From Lachnospiraceae bacterium (GTDB lineage Bacteria; Bacillota; Clostridia; Lachnospirales; Lachnospiraceae): a stretch of DNA of 48,195 bases. The stretch spans positions 1 through 48,195 of the forward strand of contig JAAWOG010000023.1 of the NCBI GenBank assembly GCA_022799355.1, written 5' to 3'. Positions within the stretch are counted from its first letter, which is position 1; the number at the start of each line of letters is the position of its first letter. Below are positions 6,539 to 14,540 of this stretch, one piece after another. The notes beneath the pieces were generated by a model, which had not been told where the DNA came from, did no database searches, and was given only the letters and a program-made list of their open reading frames with translations. The position numbers and the translations under genes were made by a program.

Positions 6539-7813
6539 TTAGAGGATGGTATCCACGCCGTTTACATTCACCTGTTCGTCCTCCTCCACGGGAATGATCA
6601 GGCATTTTTGCCCGTCTATAATCTCGGATTTAATAAGCGGCGCTTTTTCCGGTCTTACCCGGAGCACCACATCGGAAGAGGCGGCAGCGGAAATATCGTC
6701 GGAGGTATCATCGGAAGCCGCTTCTTCTCCGGAAGATAGGAAAGTTTTTTCGGCAAGTTCTTTCTGTAGGTTTTGAACCTGGAGACGGAGCTGTTCTTCT
6801 TCCTTTTTTTTCGCATTTTTTTCCAGCGCTTTTTCGTCGATCAGATTTTGCAGCACGGGAGGCTGTGCGTCAAACTCCCGGGAGATCCCGTCACGGATAT
6901 GCTGTGCGGCCTCCCCCTTTATCTGATGTGCGGCAAGTACCTCATCCACCAGCTCGCCGGTCAGAATAACAGGTTCCGGCTCTTCATAAATTTCATCTTC
7001 TTCGGGACAGGTGATATCCTGAAAACTTTCCTGTAATTGCAGAAGGACTTCTTCACAGTCATCCCTGACGGGTGCCAGCGCCTGTTTTACAATGGAGGAA
7101 AAGATCTGCTGCTCTTCGGTGGCGGTGCGTTTGCTGCCGCAGCCCAGTACATGTTCCACAAAATCCGGGCGGGAGTCTTTGGTATCTTTAATATAATAGA
7201 TCAGAGAGTGGATATCGCTGCTTCTGTCGGAAAAGGCAGGAAAAATAAATCCGGTGTCAGGGGCGCCGACCACCCAGTCGCGGACGCGGGCGCCAATCCT
7301 GTTTTCTTCTTCCCGATACCCCAGCCCGGGTTTCGAGAGGGTGACGGGGCAGATGGCGCAGAGCAGGTAATCAAAAACTTCCTCGGATTCATCCAGTTTT
7401 AAGCCATCGTTAGTTTTGGTGATAACGTCATAGGCGTCTTTAAAGAGCAGGATCAGATAATTTCCCGCAAAATCGTAATGCTCGATCACAAGATCGTAAA
7501 ACCGCTCCAGCAGCTCCTCGTTTTTTAAGCCGCTTTCTTTGATGCCCATCAGAAACTGCTGCCTGCCGCCGGGGGCTTCTTCTTCCGCGGGAAAGTCAAG
7601 CTGCAGAAGGTTATTGCCAACGGTACCGGAGAGACACTTTCTGGAGAGATCCAGATATTTGTAAAATTCTTCGTCGTCCAGGTTCAGGAAGGTTTCCGAG
7701 AACGTCAGGACTTTGTTTTGATTGCCGTCCACATAACAGCCGCAGAGCTTTGTGATGGAACAGTCGGTTTTGTTCAGTCGTTTTTTGAGTTCAAGAATAT
7801 CTTTTTTTGTCAT
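6539..7813 (-). CDS. DUF4317 domain-containing protein
   Basis: A 424-residue cytosolic protein of the DUF4317 family, found in Lachnospiraceae and relatives, function unknown. It has the family-typical N-terminus (MTKKDILELKKRLNK, then CGCYVDGNQNKVLTF, ETFLNLDDEEFYKYL) and a C-terminal Lys/Glu-rich coiled region followed by an acidic Ser/Asp linker. I chose ATG 7813; ATG 7822 (MKIM) is equally possible, as the AAAGGATGG site sits at an awkward distance from both. Much longer upstream extensions run through the promoter and are not credible. The gene reads toward the tRNA and ends 5 bases from their shared terminator. Confidence 0.8.
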   Translation of the reverse strand: MTKKDILELKKRLNKTDCSITKLCGCYVDGNQNKVLTFSETFLNLDDEEFYKYLDLSRKCLSGTVGNNLLQLDFPAEEEAPGGRQQFLMGIKESGLKNEELLERFYDLVIEHYDFAGNYLILLFKDAYDVITKTNDGLKLDESEEVFDYLLCAICPVTLSKPGLGYREEENRIGARVRDWVVGAPDTGFIFPAFSDRSSDIHSLIYYIKDTKDSRPDFVEHVLGCGSKRTATEEQQIFSSIVKQALAPVRDDCEEVLLQLQESFQDITCPEEDEIYEEPEPVILTGELVDEVLAAHQIKGEAAQHIRDGISREFDAQPPVLQNLIDEKALEKNAKKKEEEQLRLQVQNLQKELAEKTFLSSGEEAASDDTSDDISAAASSDVVLRVRPEKAPLIKSEIIDGQKCLIIPVEEDEQVNVNGVDTIL

Positions 7814-7840
7814 AATCTTCATCCATCCTTTCTTTGAAAA

Positions 7841-7849
7841 AGTATAGCA
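7841..7849 (-). promoter_or_regulatory. Extended -10 promoter for the DUF4317 gene
   Basis: On the minus strand the sequence reads TGCTATACT, an extended -10 (TGnTATACT). The upstream -35 position is only T-rich. Confidence 0.45.
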
Positions 7850-7958
7850 TAAAAATTGTCGAAAAAAAATAATAGATTCCTGGCGGAAAAAGTTGTATGA
7901 TGGTAGTGTGACAATCGTAATATGCGTTGCAGCGCAAAAAAAGAAAGGAAACTGAGAT

Positions 7959-9020
7959 ATGAAGAAATGGAAAACAAAATTATGCAGTGCGGTGCTGGCG
8001 TCTGTTATGGCGGCAGGCCTCTTTATGGGCACATCCTTAAGTGCGGAGGCGACAGCGGAGGCTCCGGTGGTGAGAAGCGTTTACACGAATGAGCCGGTGA
8101 CGGCAGCGCAGGCATCTCTTCGCCCGATCGCGGTTATGATGCCTACGGATAAGGTGGCGCAGCCTTCCTACGGGATTGGAAATGCGGAGATCTTATATGA
8201 GATCATGGAAGAGGGGAATATCTCCCGTCAGATGGCAATCATCCCCAACTGGCAGGGACTGCCTCAGATCGGCAACTTAAGAAGCTGCAGGCTCTATTAC
8301 ATCTATGCGGCGAAAGAATGGGATCCGATCCTGATTCATTTCGGCGGCGTGTGCTATATGCAGGGCGTGATCGATGCCCCCGATGTGAATAACCTTTCCG
8401 GTACATACGAGTACGGTACGGGCGGTGCTACGCCGGGTTCCGGTTATTTCTACCGCACTTCAAACCGTAAAGCGCCTCATAACGCCTATATCAGCGCGGA
8501 TGGCATCCAGAAAGCATGTGCGAAACTCGGCTATCAGACAACGGTACGCGAGGGTATCTATAACAGCAAACACTTTACTTTTGCGGAAGGTGTAAACACG
8601 CTCGAACAGTATGGTGCACAGGCGGCAACGGCAAATGTGATCGACCTCTCCAAAGTATTTGAGTATACAAAGAGCTCTCTCCAGTATGATCCGGCTTCCG
8701 GGCTGTATCTGAAAAAACTGCATGGCAAACCGCAGACGGATGGACTGACAGGACAGCAAATTGCTTTCGCAAACGTGATCGTGCAGAATACCACATGGGC
8801 ACCCATCGATGCAAAGGGTTATCTGGCATTCCAGATGATAGACAGCATACAGGATGGCTATTACTTTACAAAGGGGAAAGCGATCCATATCAGATGGGCA
8901 AAGACAAGCGATTATGCACCGACAAAATACTTTGACGACAACGGGAATGAGATTCAACTCAATACCGGAAAGACCTACATCGCCGTTGCACAGGCGGGAA
9001 AACCGGTGGTATTTTACTAA
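7959..9020 (+). CDS. DUF3048 domain-containing secreted protein (YerB-like)
   Basis: A 353-residue exported protein. The signal peptide has a basic start (MKKWKTK), a hydrophobic core, and a probable cleavage after SLSAEA near residue 30. It has no lipobox Cys, unlike B. subtilis YerB. The DUF3048 region starts with LRPIAVMMPTDKVAQPSYGIGNAEILYEIMEEG, contains NLRSCRLYYIYAAKEWDPILIHFGG, and ends with the C-terminal DUF3048 part around YLAFQMID..GYYFTKGKAIHIRWAK. Function is not established. A good AAAGGAAACTGAG site precedes the ATG. The next gene starts 24 bases downstream. Confidence 0.85.
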   Translation: MKKWKTKLCSAVLASVMAAGLFMGTSLSAEATAEAPVVRSVYTNEPVTAAQASLRPIAVMMPTDKVAQPSYGIGNAEILYEIMEEGNISRQMAIIPNWQGLPQIGNLRSCRLYYIYAAKEWDPILIHFGGVCYMQGVIDAPDVNNLSGTYEYGTGGATPGSGYFYRTSNRKAPHNAYISADGIQKACAKLGYQTTVREGIYNSKHFTFAEGVNTLEQYGAQAATANVIDLSKVFEYTKSSLQYDPASGLYLKKLHGKPQTDGLTGQQIAFANVIVQNTTWAPIDAKGYLAFQMIDSIQDGYYFTKGKAIHIRWAKTSDYAPTKYFDDNGNEIQLNTGKTYIAVAQAGKPVVFY

Positions 9021-9044
9021 GGCGGATGAGTCGGGAATAAAAAC

Positions 9045-10028
9045 ATGATTTATAAATGCAAAAACTGCGGTGGAAATACGGTATACCACCCGGATAAGAA
9101 AAAGATGTACTGTCCTCACTGCGAGGGAACGGACAGCGAGGAAGAAGTCAAAGCATCGTCAATAACGGAATGTGCAAACTGCGGGGCGCCCCTGGAGGTG
9201 TCCCGCTATACGTCTGCCTGCAGGTGTGAGCACTGCGGCTGTTATGCGATACTGGAAGAGAGGGTGGAGGGGGAGTATACGCCCCATCTGATTCTGCCCT
9301 TTCAGATATCAAAAGAAAAAGCGGTGGAACTGTTAAGAAAAGAGTTTCAGAGCAGATATTTTACCCCGGCCACGTTCCTTTCGACGGCGACGTTAGAGGG
9401 CATGGAAGGGATTTATGTGCCCTTTTTCCTCTACGATTATGTGGGGACCTTTGATTATGCCGGAACGGGGACAAAGGTGAGAAGCTGGCGCAGAGGCAAT
9501 ACGGAATATGTGGAGACTTCCTGGTTTCGGGTGGAGCGGAATCTGGAGATTGATTTCGACAGGATTCCGGTGGATGCCTCCATCGATATGAATGATGCCA
9601 TGATGGATCTGTTAGAGCCCTATGATCCGGGGGCGCTGGAAAGCTTTCAGAAAAAGTATATGTCCGGCTTCGAGGGAGAAAGATACAGCGAGGGGATGAT
9701 GTCGCTTGAGCGGCGGGCTTTGGAAAAAGCCAGAAGAGATGCGGAGGAGCTGCTGCGTGAGACGCTCTCCGGCTATACCGCGCTCCATGCCGACAGGAAG
9801 CATCTCAATCTGGACAGACAAAAGGCGGAGTATGCGCTGCTTCCGGTGTGGGTGTATTACTATAACTGGCATGGGCAGAAATATGCTTATTATGTGAACG
9901 GGCAGAGCGGGAAAGTGCTGGGAAAGACACCGGTTTCCAAAGGGAAGATGTTAGCTTACGGCGGAACGCTCTGGGGGTTTCTGTTCCTGGCGATGCTGCT
10001 TGCCAAAATGATTTTGGAGGTGCTCTGA
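9045..10028 (+). CDS. Double zinc ribbon membrane-anchored protein
   Basis: A 327-residue protein with two zinc ribbons in the first 70 residues: CKNC with CPHC, then CANC with CEHC. The middle part has a conserved look (LILPFQISKEKAVELLRKEF, GIYVPFFLYDYVGTF) seen in TFIIB-type zinc-ribbon proteins of Clostridia. The last ~25 residues are a hydrophobic anchor. No enzymatic motif is visible. It is followed after one base by the TPM-domain gene, so the two are very likely co-translated and may work together at the membrane (inference). Confidence 0.7.
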   Translation: MIYKCKNCGGNTVYHPDKKKMYCPHCEGTDSEEEVKASSITECANCGAPLEVSRYTSACRCEHCGCYAILEERVEGEYTPHLILPFQISKEKAVELLRKEFQSRYFTPATFLSTATLEGMEGIYVPFFLYDYVGTFDYAGTGTKVRSWRRGNTEYVETSWFRVERNLEIDFDRIPVDASIDMNDAMMDLLEPYDPGALESFQKKYMSGFEGERYSEGMMSLERRALEKARRDAEELLRETLSGYTALHADRKHLNLDRQKAEYALLPVWVYYYNWHGQKYAYYVNGQSGKVLGKTPVSKGKMLAYGGTLWGFLFLAMLLAKMILEVL

Positions 10029-10029
10029 G

Positions 10030-10917
10030 ATGCGGGGATTTTTCAGGAGATTTAAAGTCTGGCTGATCATTCTGGGGATTCTGGCCGGGATCTGGTTTAT
10101 CATATCGGGGCTCCACAGCGCCATCGGAACGCTGAAAAACGGCAGCAGGCAGAATACGGAATGTACGACAAAAGAGAGGGTATTTGATCAGGCGGGGATT
10201 CTGACGGAGAAGGAAGAGGAAAAGCTGCGGAAACTGATTGCAAAGAGGGAGCGGCAGACCGGTTGTGATATTGTGCTGGTGACGCTGAACGAATCTCTGA
10301 AAGAGTATGCCTATGCACAGAAGGAGTATATCACCGAGGATAAATATGTGATGCTCTATGCGGATGATTTTTATGATGAGCATATGTTTGGCTACGATGA
10401 GCCTTACGGGGACGGTGTTCTGCTTCTTGACAATCTCTATCGGGAGGACGACGGCTGGGCCTACAGTTGGCTCTGTACGACAGGAAAGGCGGAGGGAAAA
10501 TACTCCGGACGCATGATTGACCATCTTCTGGAGAAGAGTTATCGCTTTAGTCTGATCAGTCCTTACTATGGTTATAAGGCTTATATCAACCAGTTTTATC
10601 ACGACATGAATGGATTCGGGCTGGTCAATGCCAATTTCTCCGTACCGCTTCTTCTGGTATTATCACTTGCGGCGGCGATCGGGTTTGTGGTAATCAACAG
10701 AGGGGGAAAAGCGGGAGGAAGGACAACGGACGCAAGAACCTATGTGAAGGGGAAAAAGGCAAAAATAAACCACAGGGAAGATCAGTTTATCCGAAAGGCG
10801 GTGGCGCAGCACAGGATTCAGAGCAGCAGCGGAGGAAGCGGCAGCAGCAGAGGCGGCGGAGGTCATCATATATCCGGCGGCGGGAGGTCTCACGGAGGCG
10901 GGGGACACAGACATTGA
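10030..10917 (+). CDS. TPM-domain membrane protein with Gly/His-rich tail
   Basis: A 295-residue protein. A hydrophobic segment at residues ~9-30 is followed by a TPM-type domain beginning VFDQAGILTEKEEEKLRKLI and continuing GCDIVLVTLNES. A second hydrophobic segment lies at about residues 205-222. The tail is low complexity, with runs of Ser, Gly and His and ending GGGGHRH. TPM proteins in other bacteria act at membranes, for example in photosystem repair or as YgcG-like proteins; the role here is unknown. The His-rich tail could bind metal (inference). It overlaps no neighbour and sits one base after the zinc ribbon gene. Confidence 0.75.
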   Translation: MRGFFRRFKVWLIILGILAGIWFIISGLHSAIGTLKNGSRQNTECTTKERVFDQAGILTEKEEEKLRKLIAKRERQTGCDIVLVTLNESLKEYAYAQKEYITEDKYVMLYADDFYDEHMFGYDEPYGDGVLLLDNLYREDDGWAYSWLCTTGKAEGKYSGRMIDHLLEKSYRFSLISPYYGYKAYINQFYHDMNGFGLVNANFSVPLLLVLSLAAAIGFVVINRGGKAGGRTTDARTYVKGKKAKINHREDQFIRKAVAQHRIQSSSGGSGSSRGGGGHHISGGGRSHGGGGHRH

Positions 10918-10937
10918 GAAGAAGAGGCTGGGGATGC

Positions 10938-10989
10938 CATGCGCCCCGTTGGAGTGCGTCATGCGCCCTGTTGGGATACGCCATGCGCC
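10938..10989. repeat. 22-bp tandem repeat, 2.4 copies
   Basis: CATGCGCC recurs at 10938, 10960 and 10982, exactly 22 bases apart. The two full units share CATGCGCCC.GTTGG with a few changes in the second half. It lies between the TPM gene and a hairpin cluster. Confidence 0.6.
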
Positions 10990-11037
10990 ATCCGGAAAAA
11001 TGCTTTGCATTTCTCCGGATGTGTGGCTATCGCCACA
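10990..11037. other. Two hairpins after the tandem repeat
   Basis: Arms 10990-11003 and 11007-11020 (ATCCGGA...TCCGGAT) pair at 13 of 14 positions around a TTT loop. TGTGGC (11022-11027) and GCCACA (11032-11037) form a second stem. Neither is followed by a T-run. Confidence 0.5.
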
Positions 11038-11038
11038 T

Positions 11039-11101
11039 AAAAAAGGCATATACAGATGCTCCTGCGTGTAAACACGCGTCGCTTCTGCATATGCCTTTTT
11101 T
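11039..11101. terminator. Strong bidirectional terminator between the TPM gene and rpsT
   Basis: Arms 11039-11056 and 11084-11101 pair at 17 of 18 positions with A-runs and T-runs on the outside. An inner hairpin GCGTGT-AA-ACACGC (11064-11077) caps it. It can end transcription from both sides. Confidence 0.8.
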
Positions 11102-11114
11102 GCATGGCTCAATG

Positions 11115-11378
11115 CTAGTCCATTTTGTTCACAGCCAGATTTAATCTTGAGATCTTTCTGGACGCATTGTTTTTATGATAGATGCCTTTTGTGGCAGCCT
11201 TATCGATGGTGGATGTGGCAGCAAGCAACGCAGCCTTTGCAGCTTCCTTGTCCTTAGCCTCGATAGCAGCATAAACTTTTTTGATAGCGGTCTTGGTAGC
11301 GGACTTGATGGATTTGTTTCTCGCAGCTTTTGTCCGGTTTACCAGGATACGTTTCTTCGCAGATTTGATGTTAGCCAA
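11115..11378 (-). CDS. rpsT: 30S ribosomal protein S20
   Basis: An 87-residue basic protein with the S20 pattern: ANIKSAKKRILVNRTKAARNKS at the start, KAATKGIYHKNNASRKISRL near the end. The true start is TTG at 11376-11378, because GGAGGT lies 8 bases upstream and the family begins (M)ANIKSAKKR; a GTG or ATG further upstream would add unrelated residues. S20 binds 16S rRNA early in 30S assembly. A non-ATG start is common for S20 and keeps its translation modest. It reads away from gpr. Confidence 0.97.
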   Translation of the reverse strand: MANIKSAKKRILVNRTKAARNKSIKSATKTAIKKVYAAIEAKDKEAAKAALLAATSTIDKAATKGIYHKNNASRKISRLNLAVNKMD

Positions 11379-11471
11379 GATTAATACCTCCAATGATTTC
11401 TACTGTTCGTTCGTATTTTTATGATGTTACTTTAGCGAGACACGGACAACTAAGGTAAACATACGCATATT

Positions 11472-11500
11472 ATTTTAAGGTGAGAAAGCGTTTCTGTCAA
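11472..11500 (-). promoter_or_regulatory. Predicted sigma-A promoter of rpsT
   Basis: On the minus strand TTGACA (11500-11495), a 17-base spacer and TAAAAT (11477-11472). This is close to consensus and leaves a leader of about 85 bases before rpsT. Confidence 0.75.
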
Positions 11501-11590
11501 TACATAATTTCGTATTAATTGCCAAAAATATTACTATTCAGCCCTTTGACTGAATAAAAATGTAAGAGGAAAGATAAGGTAGGGTTACTT

Positions 11591-12484
11591 ATGGGGATTC
11601 AGGTAAGAACAGACCTTGCGTTAGAAGCGAAGGAGACGGTGCAGAAGCCGGACGAGGAGATACGGGGCGTCCGTGTGGAAGAGGAAAAGGATACGGAAAA
11701 TGAGATCTATATCACGAGGGTGATTATAGAGACAAAAAACGGCGCGAAGACCATGGGAAAGCCGATGGGTACCTATATCACATTGGAGGCGCCAAGGATG
11801 GCAACGCCGGATGAGGATTACCACCGGGAGATCTCGGAGAAGGTGGCGGACCAGATTCGGGAACTTCTGCCGGATGAGAAGGAAGAACTCTCGGTTCTTG
11901 TGGTAGGGCTCGGCAACCGGGATGTGACGGCGGATGCGTTAGGTCCCAATGCGGCTGATCAGCTTCATATTACAAGGCATGTGGTCAGGGAGTTCGGGAA
12001 GGCGGCATATAATAAGAATAAAATGCATATGATCAGCGCCATTGTACCCGGCGTTATGGCAAAGACCGGCATGGAGACCTGCGAGATTATCCGCGGAGTG
12101 GTGGAGGAGACGCATCCGGATGTGATCATTGCTATCGATGCGCTGGCGGCGCGAAGCACGAAACGGCTGAACCGGACGATACAGATCACGGATACCGGAG
12201 TACAGCCCGGTTCGGGAGTGGGAAACCACCGTCACGCGCTGACACAGGAGACGCTTGGAGTGCCTGTGATCGGGATCGGCATACCGACGGTTGTGGACGC
12301 GGGGACCATTGTGGGGGACGCGGTGGAACAGGTGGAGCGGGAGGTGCTGTTCTGTTCGGAGGTCCATGCCCTGAAAATGGCGGAACTGCAGAATATGTAT
12401 GTGACGACAAAAGATATCGATGATGTGGTAAACAGATTAAGTTATACGGTATCGGAGGCAATCAATATTGCATTGGAAATATAA
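11591..12484 (+). CDS. gpr: Germination protease GPR
   Basis: A 297-residue A25-family protease that degrades small acid-soluble spore proteins when spores germinate. The N-terminal RTDLALEAKE is the segment removed from the zymogen in relatives. Conserved regions include VVGLGNRDVTADALGPNAAD, ISAIVPGVMAKTGMET, IIAIDALAARST and QPGSGVGNHR. Length matches the clostridial family (about 290-330). An AAGGTAGGG site precedes the ATG. A TGAATA motif about 30 bases further upstream could be a sigma-G -35, but the -10 is not clear. It overlaps spoIIP by 17 bases, so the two are co-transcribed. Confidence 0.95.
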   Translation: MGIQVRTDLALEAKETVQKPDEEIRGVRVEEEKDTENEIYITRVIIETKNGAKTMGKPMGTYITLEAPRMATPDEDYHREISEKVADQIRELLPDEKEELSVLVVGLGNRDVTADALGPNAADQLHITRHVVREFGKAAYNKNKMHMISAIVPGVMAKTGMETCEIIRGVVEETHPDVIIAIDALAARSTKRLNRTIQITDTGVQPGSGVGNHRHALTQETLGVPVIGIGIPTVVDAGTIVGDAVEQVEREVLFCSEVHALKMAELQNMYVTTKDIDDVVNRLSYTVSEAINIALEI

Positions 12485-13868
12485 TGAGAACAGGCAAAAG
12501 GCGACTTTTCTGTTTTCCCTGTCCGCGGCGGTATTTCTGATACTGCTCATCCCGGCGGGGGAACTTGTAAAAAAAGTGTACGGGCAGCTTTTACCGACGG
12601 CTGCCTTTTGCATGGATACCCTTGCCTATGGAGAGCGGAGCATTACGGCGGAGGGGAAAATGATGGATATGATATCACGGGAGATGCCGCTGTACAGCTA
12701 CAGCATTTCCTATTTCGGGGACGGCATGATGAACCAGTATTATAAGGAATATGTGGAGATTCTGATGCAGGAGGCACAGGAGGGAACAGGGGAGGACATG
12801 TCGGGCGGCGGGGAGCTGGCGGCCGGGGGCAAAAGCGAATCCGGACAGGAGCAGGACGGCAGCGGCGGTGAGGGAGGGGCGGGAGAGATGGCAGGCAATG
12901 GGGAAAACGGCGGCGGAAGCGGAGAAGGCGCCGGGATATCCGGAAACGGTGACGGGCAGAGCGGGCTGATCATTGAGGAGATGGAGAATGAGCAGGACGG
13001 GGAGTTCAGGCTGAACGAGGAAGGTTCCCATTTTATGATCACCGACGGCAGTTCAAATGCCGCGGACAAAGAGGCGTACAGGGCTTTGATACATACGGAG
13101 AAGGCACAGAATATTTCCCTGGAGGATTATCAGGAGTTTGAAGAGTTTGTGGGGAAATTTTATACGGTGGATGCCAGCACCTATACGACGGCGGAAGAAC
13201 TGAACGCAAAAAAGCTTTCTTCTGCGGATATGAAGATAGCGAAGCAGGGAGCAGGTCCTCAGATCCTGATCTATCACACCCATTCTCATGAGGGATATGC
13301 GGATTCCGTGGCAGGGGATGCCTCCACGACGATTGTCGGCGTCGGGGAACATCTTTCGCAGATCCTGCAGCAGGAGTACGGTTATCAGGTGCTTCATCAT
13401 ACGGGCGTGTATGATGAGGACAGGGATTACGCCTATTCTAATGCGCTGCCGGCACTTGAGCAGGTACTGATTGAAAATCCCACCATAGAAGTGGTTATTG
13501 ATCTGCACCGGGATTCGGTGGCGGCGGATACAAGGCTTGTGACCGAGATCGAAGGGCAGCAGACGGCGCGGTTCATGTTCTTTAACGGTTTGTCAAGGGT
13601 GCGGGAGATCGGAGAGATCAGCTATCTTCCGAATGAAAACCTGCAGGGCAATCTTGCCTTTTCGTTTCAGATGCAGAAGGCGTGCGAGGAATACTATCCG
13701 GGACTGACACGGAAAGTTTACTTAAAAGGGTACCGTTACAATATGCATGTAAAGCCGAGGACATTGCTGGTAGAGTTAGGAGCTCAGAATAATACGCTGC
13801 AGGAGGCGATGAATGCCTGCGGACCTTTAGCGAGGGTGCTGGATATGGTGCTTAGCGGGGGAGGGTGA
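12468..13868 (+). CDS. spoIIP: Stage II sporulation protein P (peptidoglycan amidase/endopeptidase)
   Basis: A 466-residue protein with one N-terminal membrane segment (residues ~12-32). A disordered linker of about 60 residues, almost all Gly, Ser, Glu and Asp (roughly 105-165), precedes the SpoIIP domain: ILIYHTHSHEGY, VVIDLHRDSV and LLVELGAQNNT, with the His and Glu zinc ligands. SpoIIP, with SpoIID and SpoIIM, thins septal wall to start engulfment. The start is TTG 12468, inside the end of gpr, with GGAGG 9 bases upstream. The long Gly-rich linker is unusual in composition. Confidence 0.92.
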   Translation: MHWKYNENRQKATFLFSLSAAVFLILLIPAGELVKKVYGQLLPTAAFCMDTLAYGERSITAEGKMMDMISREMPLYSYSISYFGDGMMNQYYKEYVEILMQEAQEGTGEDMSGGGELAAGGKSESGQEQDGSGGEGGAGEMAGNGENGGGSGEGAGISGNGDGQSGLIIEEMENEQDGEFRLNEEGSHFMITDGSSNAADKEAYRALIHTEKAQNISLEDYQEFEEFVGKFYTVDASTYTTAEELNAKKLSSADMKIAKQGAGPQILIYHTHSHEGYADSVAGDASTTIVGVGEHLSQILQQEYGYQVLHHTGVYDEDRDYAYSNALPALEQVLIENPTIEVVIDLHRDSVAADTRLVTEIEGQQTARFMFFNGLSRVREIGEISYLPNENLQGNLAFSFQMQKACEEYYPGLTRKVYLKGYRYNMHVKPRTLLVELGAQNNTLQEAMNACGPLARVLDMVLSGGG

Positions 13869-13870
13869 GT

Positions 13871-14188
13871 CTATGTAAGAATATTTTTCCAGTTTCTTTT
13901 TTGATAACCGATTCTCAAGATGATAATTGTTTTGGTATTTTCGATGATTTTATAGAAAATGTAGTAATTTTTGTAGGGCATACAACGAATATCCTGTTTT
14001 TGTAAAATAGTATCCTGAACGAGTGGAAATTTATAAGGAAAAAGCTTTAACTGTGAGATAGAAGTTTTAAGACCTTTGATGAAATCTCTTGAAATGTCAG
14101 GTTTTGATAATGAGAAATGGATATAATCGCCAATTTCGGTGATATCGTCTGCTGCCCGCTTAGTAAGGGTTGTACGATATTCACTCAT
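13871..14188 (-). CDS. RelE/ParE family toxin
   Basis: A 105-residue basic protein of the RelE/ParE fold: an N-terminal helix pair (TKRAADDITEIGDYIHFSL), LKLFPYKFP, then IRCMPYKNYYIFYKI and the closing strand IIILRIGYQKRNW. In this superfamily toxins either cleave mRNA at the ribosome or poison gyrase; which applies is not clear from sequence. The start overlaps the end of the upstream antitoxin gene by 8 bases, the usual arrangement. It ends 3 bases after spoIIP on the opposite strand, with no obvious terminator between them. Confidence 0.8.
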   Translation of the reverse strand: MSEYRTTLTKRAADDITEIGDYIHFSLSKPDISRDFIKGLKTSISQLKLFPYKFPLVQDTILQKQDIRCMPYKNYYIFYKIIENTKTIIILRIGYQKRNWKNILT

Positions 14189-14336
14189 TGGTATGGTACC
14201 TTTCTTCTAATTGATTAAAAACCGTGTCGGAATCAAGCAGCCTGTTATAATAGATATCCTGTAAACCTTCCCTGATAAAACTGCAAAGTTCCATTTGAGT
14301 GGCTTCTTCTTTTAAATAATTGACAGTTGCTTCCAT
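14181..14336 (-). CDS. Antitoxin partner of the RelE/ParE toxin
   Basis: A 51-residue acidic protein (MEATVNYLKEEATQMELC ... FNQLEERYHTNE) with a perfect AAAGGAGG site before ATG 14336. Identified mainly by position: small, acidic, upstream of and overlapping the toxin. No clear DNA-binding domain fits in this length, so it may be a short antitoxin of the type II class lacking a standard fold. A longer in-frame start at 14381 reads through the ribosome site and is less likely. Confidence 0.65.
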   Translation of the reverse strand: MEATVNYLKEEATQMELCSFIREGLQDIYYNRLLDSDTVFNQLEERYHTNE

Positions 14337-14409
14337 AGGGGAAACCTCCTTTCGTGTTAACGGTGGATTGATATGGAACATACGTTAAAACTGCTACGTA
14401 TTAAAATTC

Positions 14410-14438
14410 AATGTATCATATTCAAAATGGTTTTGCAA
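14410..14438 (-). promoter_or_regulatory. Predicted promoter of the toxin-antitoxin pair
   Basis: On the minus strand TTGCAA (14438-14433), a 17-base spacer and TACATT (14415-14410). ATTCAA occurs twice on the plus strand here, 14 bases apart, which could be an operator for self-repression. Confidence 0.5.
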
Positions 14439-14469
14439 TGGGGAATTTGAGGGAATTGAGAAAAAAAGT

Positions 14470-14498
14470 TTGCCGATTCCGCAAAAGATTGATATACT
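14470..14498 (+). promoter_or_regulatory. Predicted sigma-A promoter of lepA
   Basis: TTGCCG (14470-14475), a 17-base spacer and TATACT (14493-14498), about 43 bases before the lepA start. It shares the intergenic space with the divergent toxin-antitoxin promoter. Confidence 0.6.
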
Positions 14499-14540
14499 AG
14501 TGCGTGAACACTTTTGCTTGGGAAATTCAGGAGGTATCAG

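Noticed and set aside
7031-7402. Plus-strand open frames inside the DUF4317 gene
   Set aside because: Shadow frames of a well-supported minus-strand gene.
10938-10989. Possible CRISPR repeats
   Set aside because: The spacing is an exact 22-base tandem with similar sequence throughout the unit, so there are no unique spacers, and no cas genes are present.
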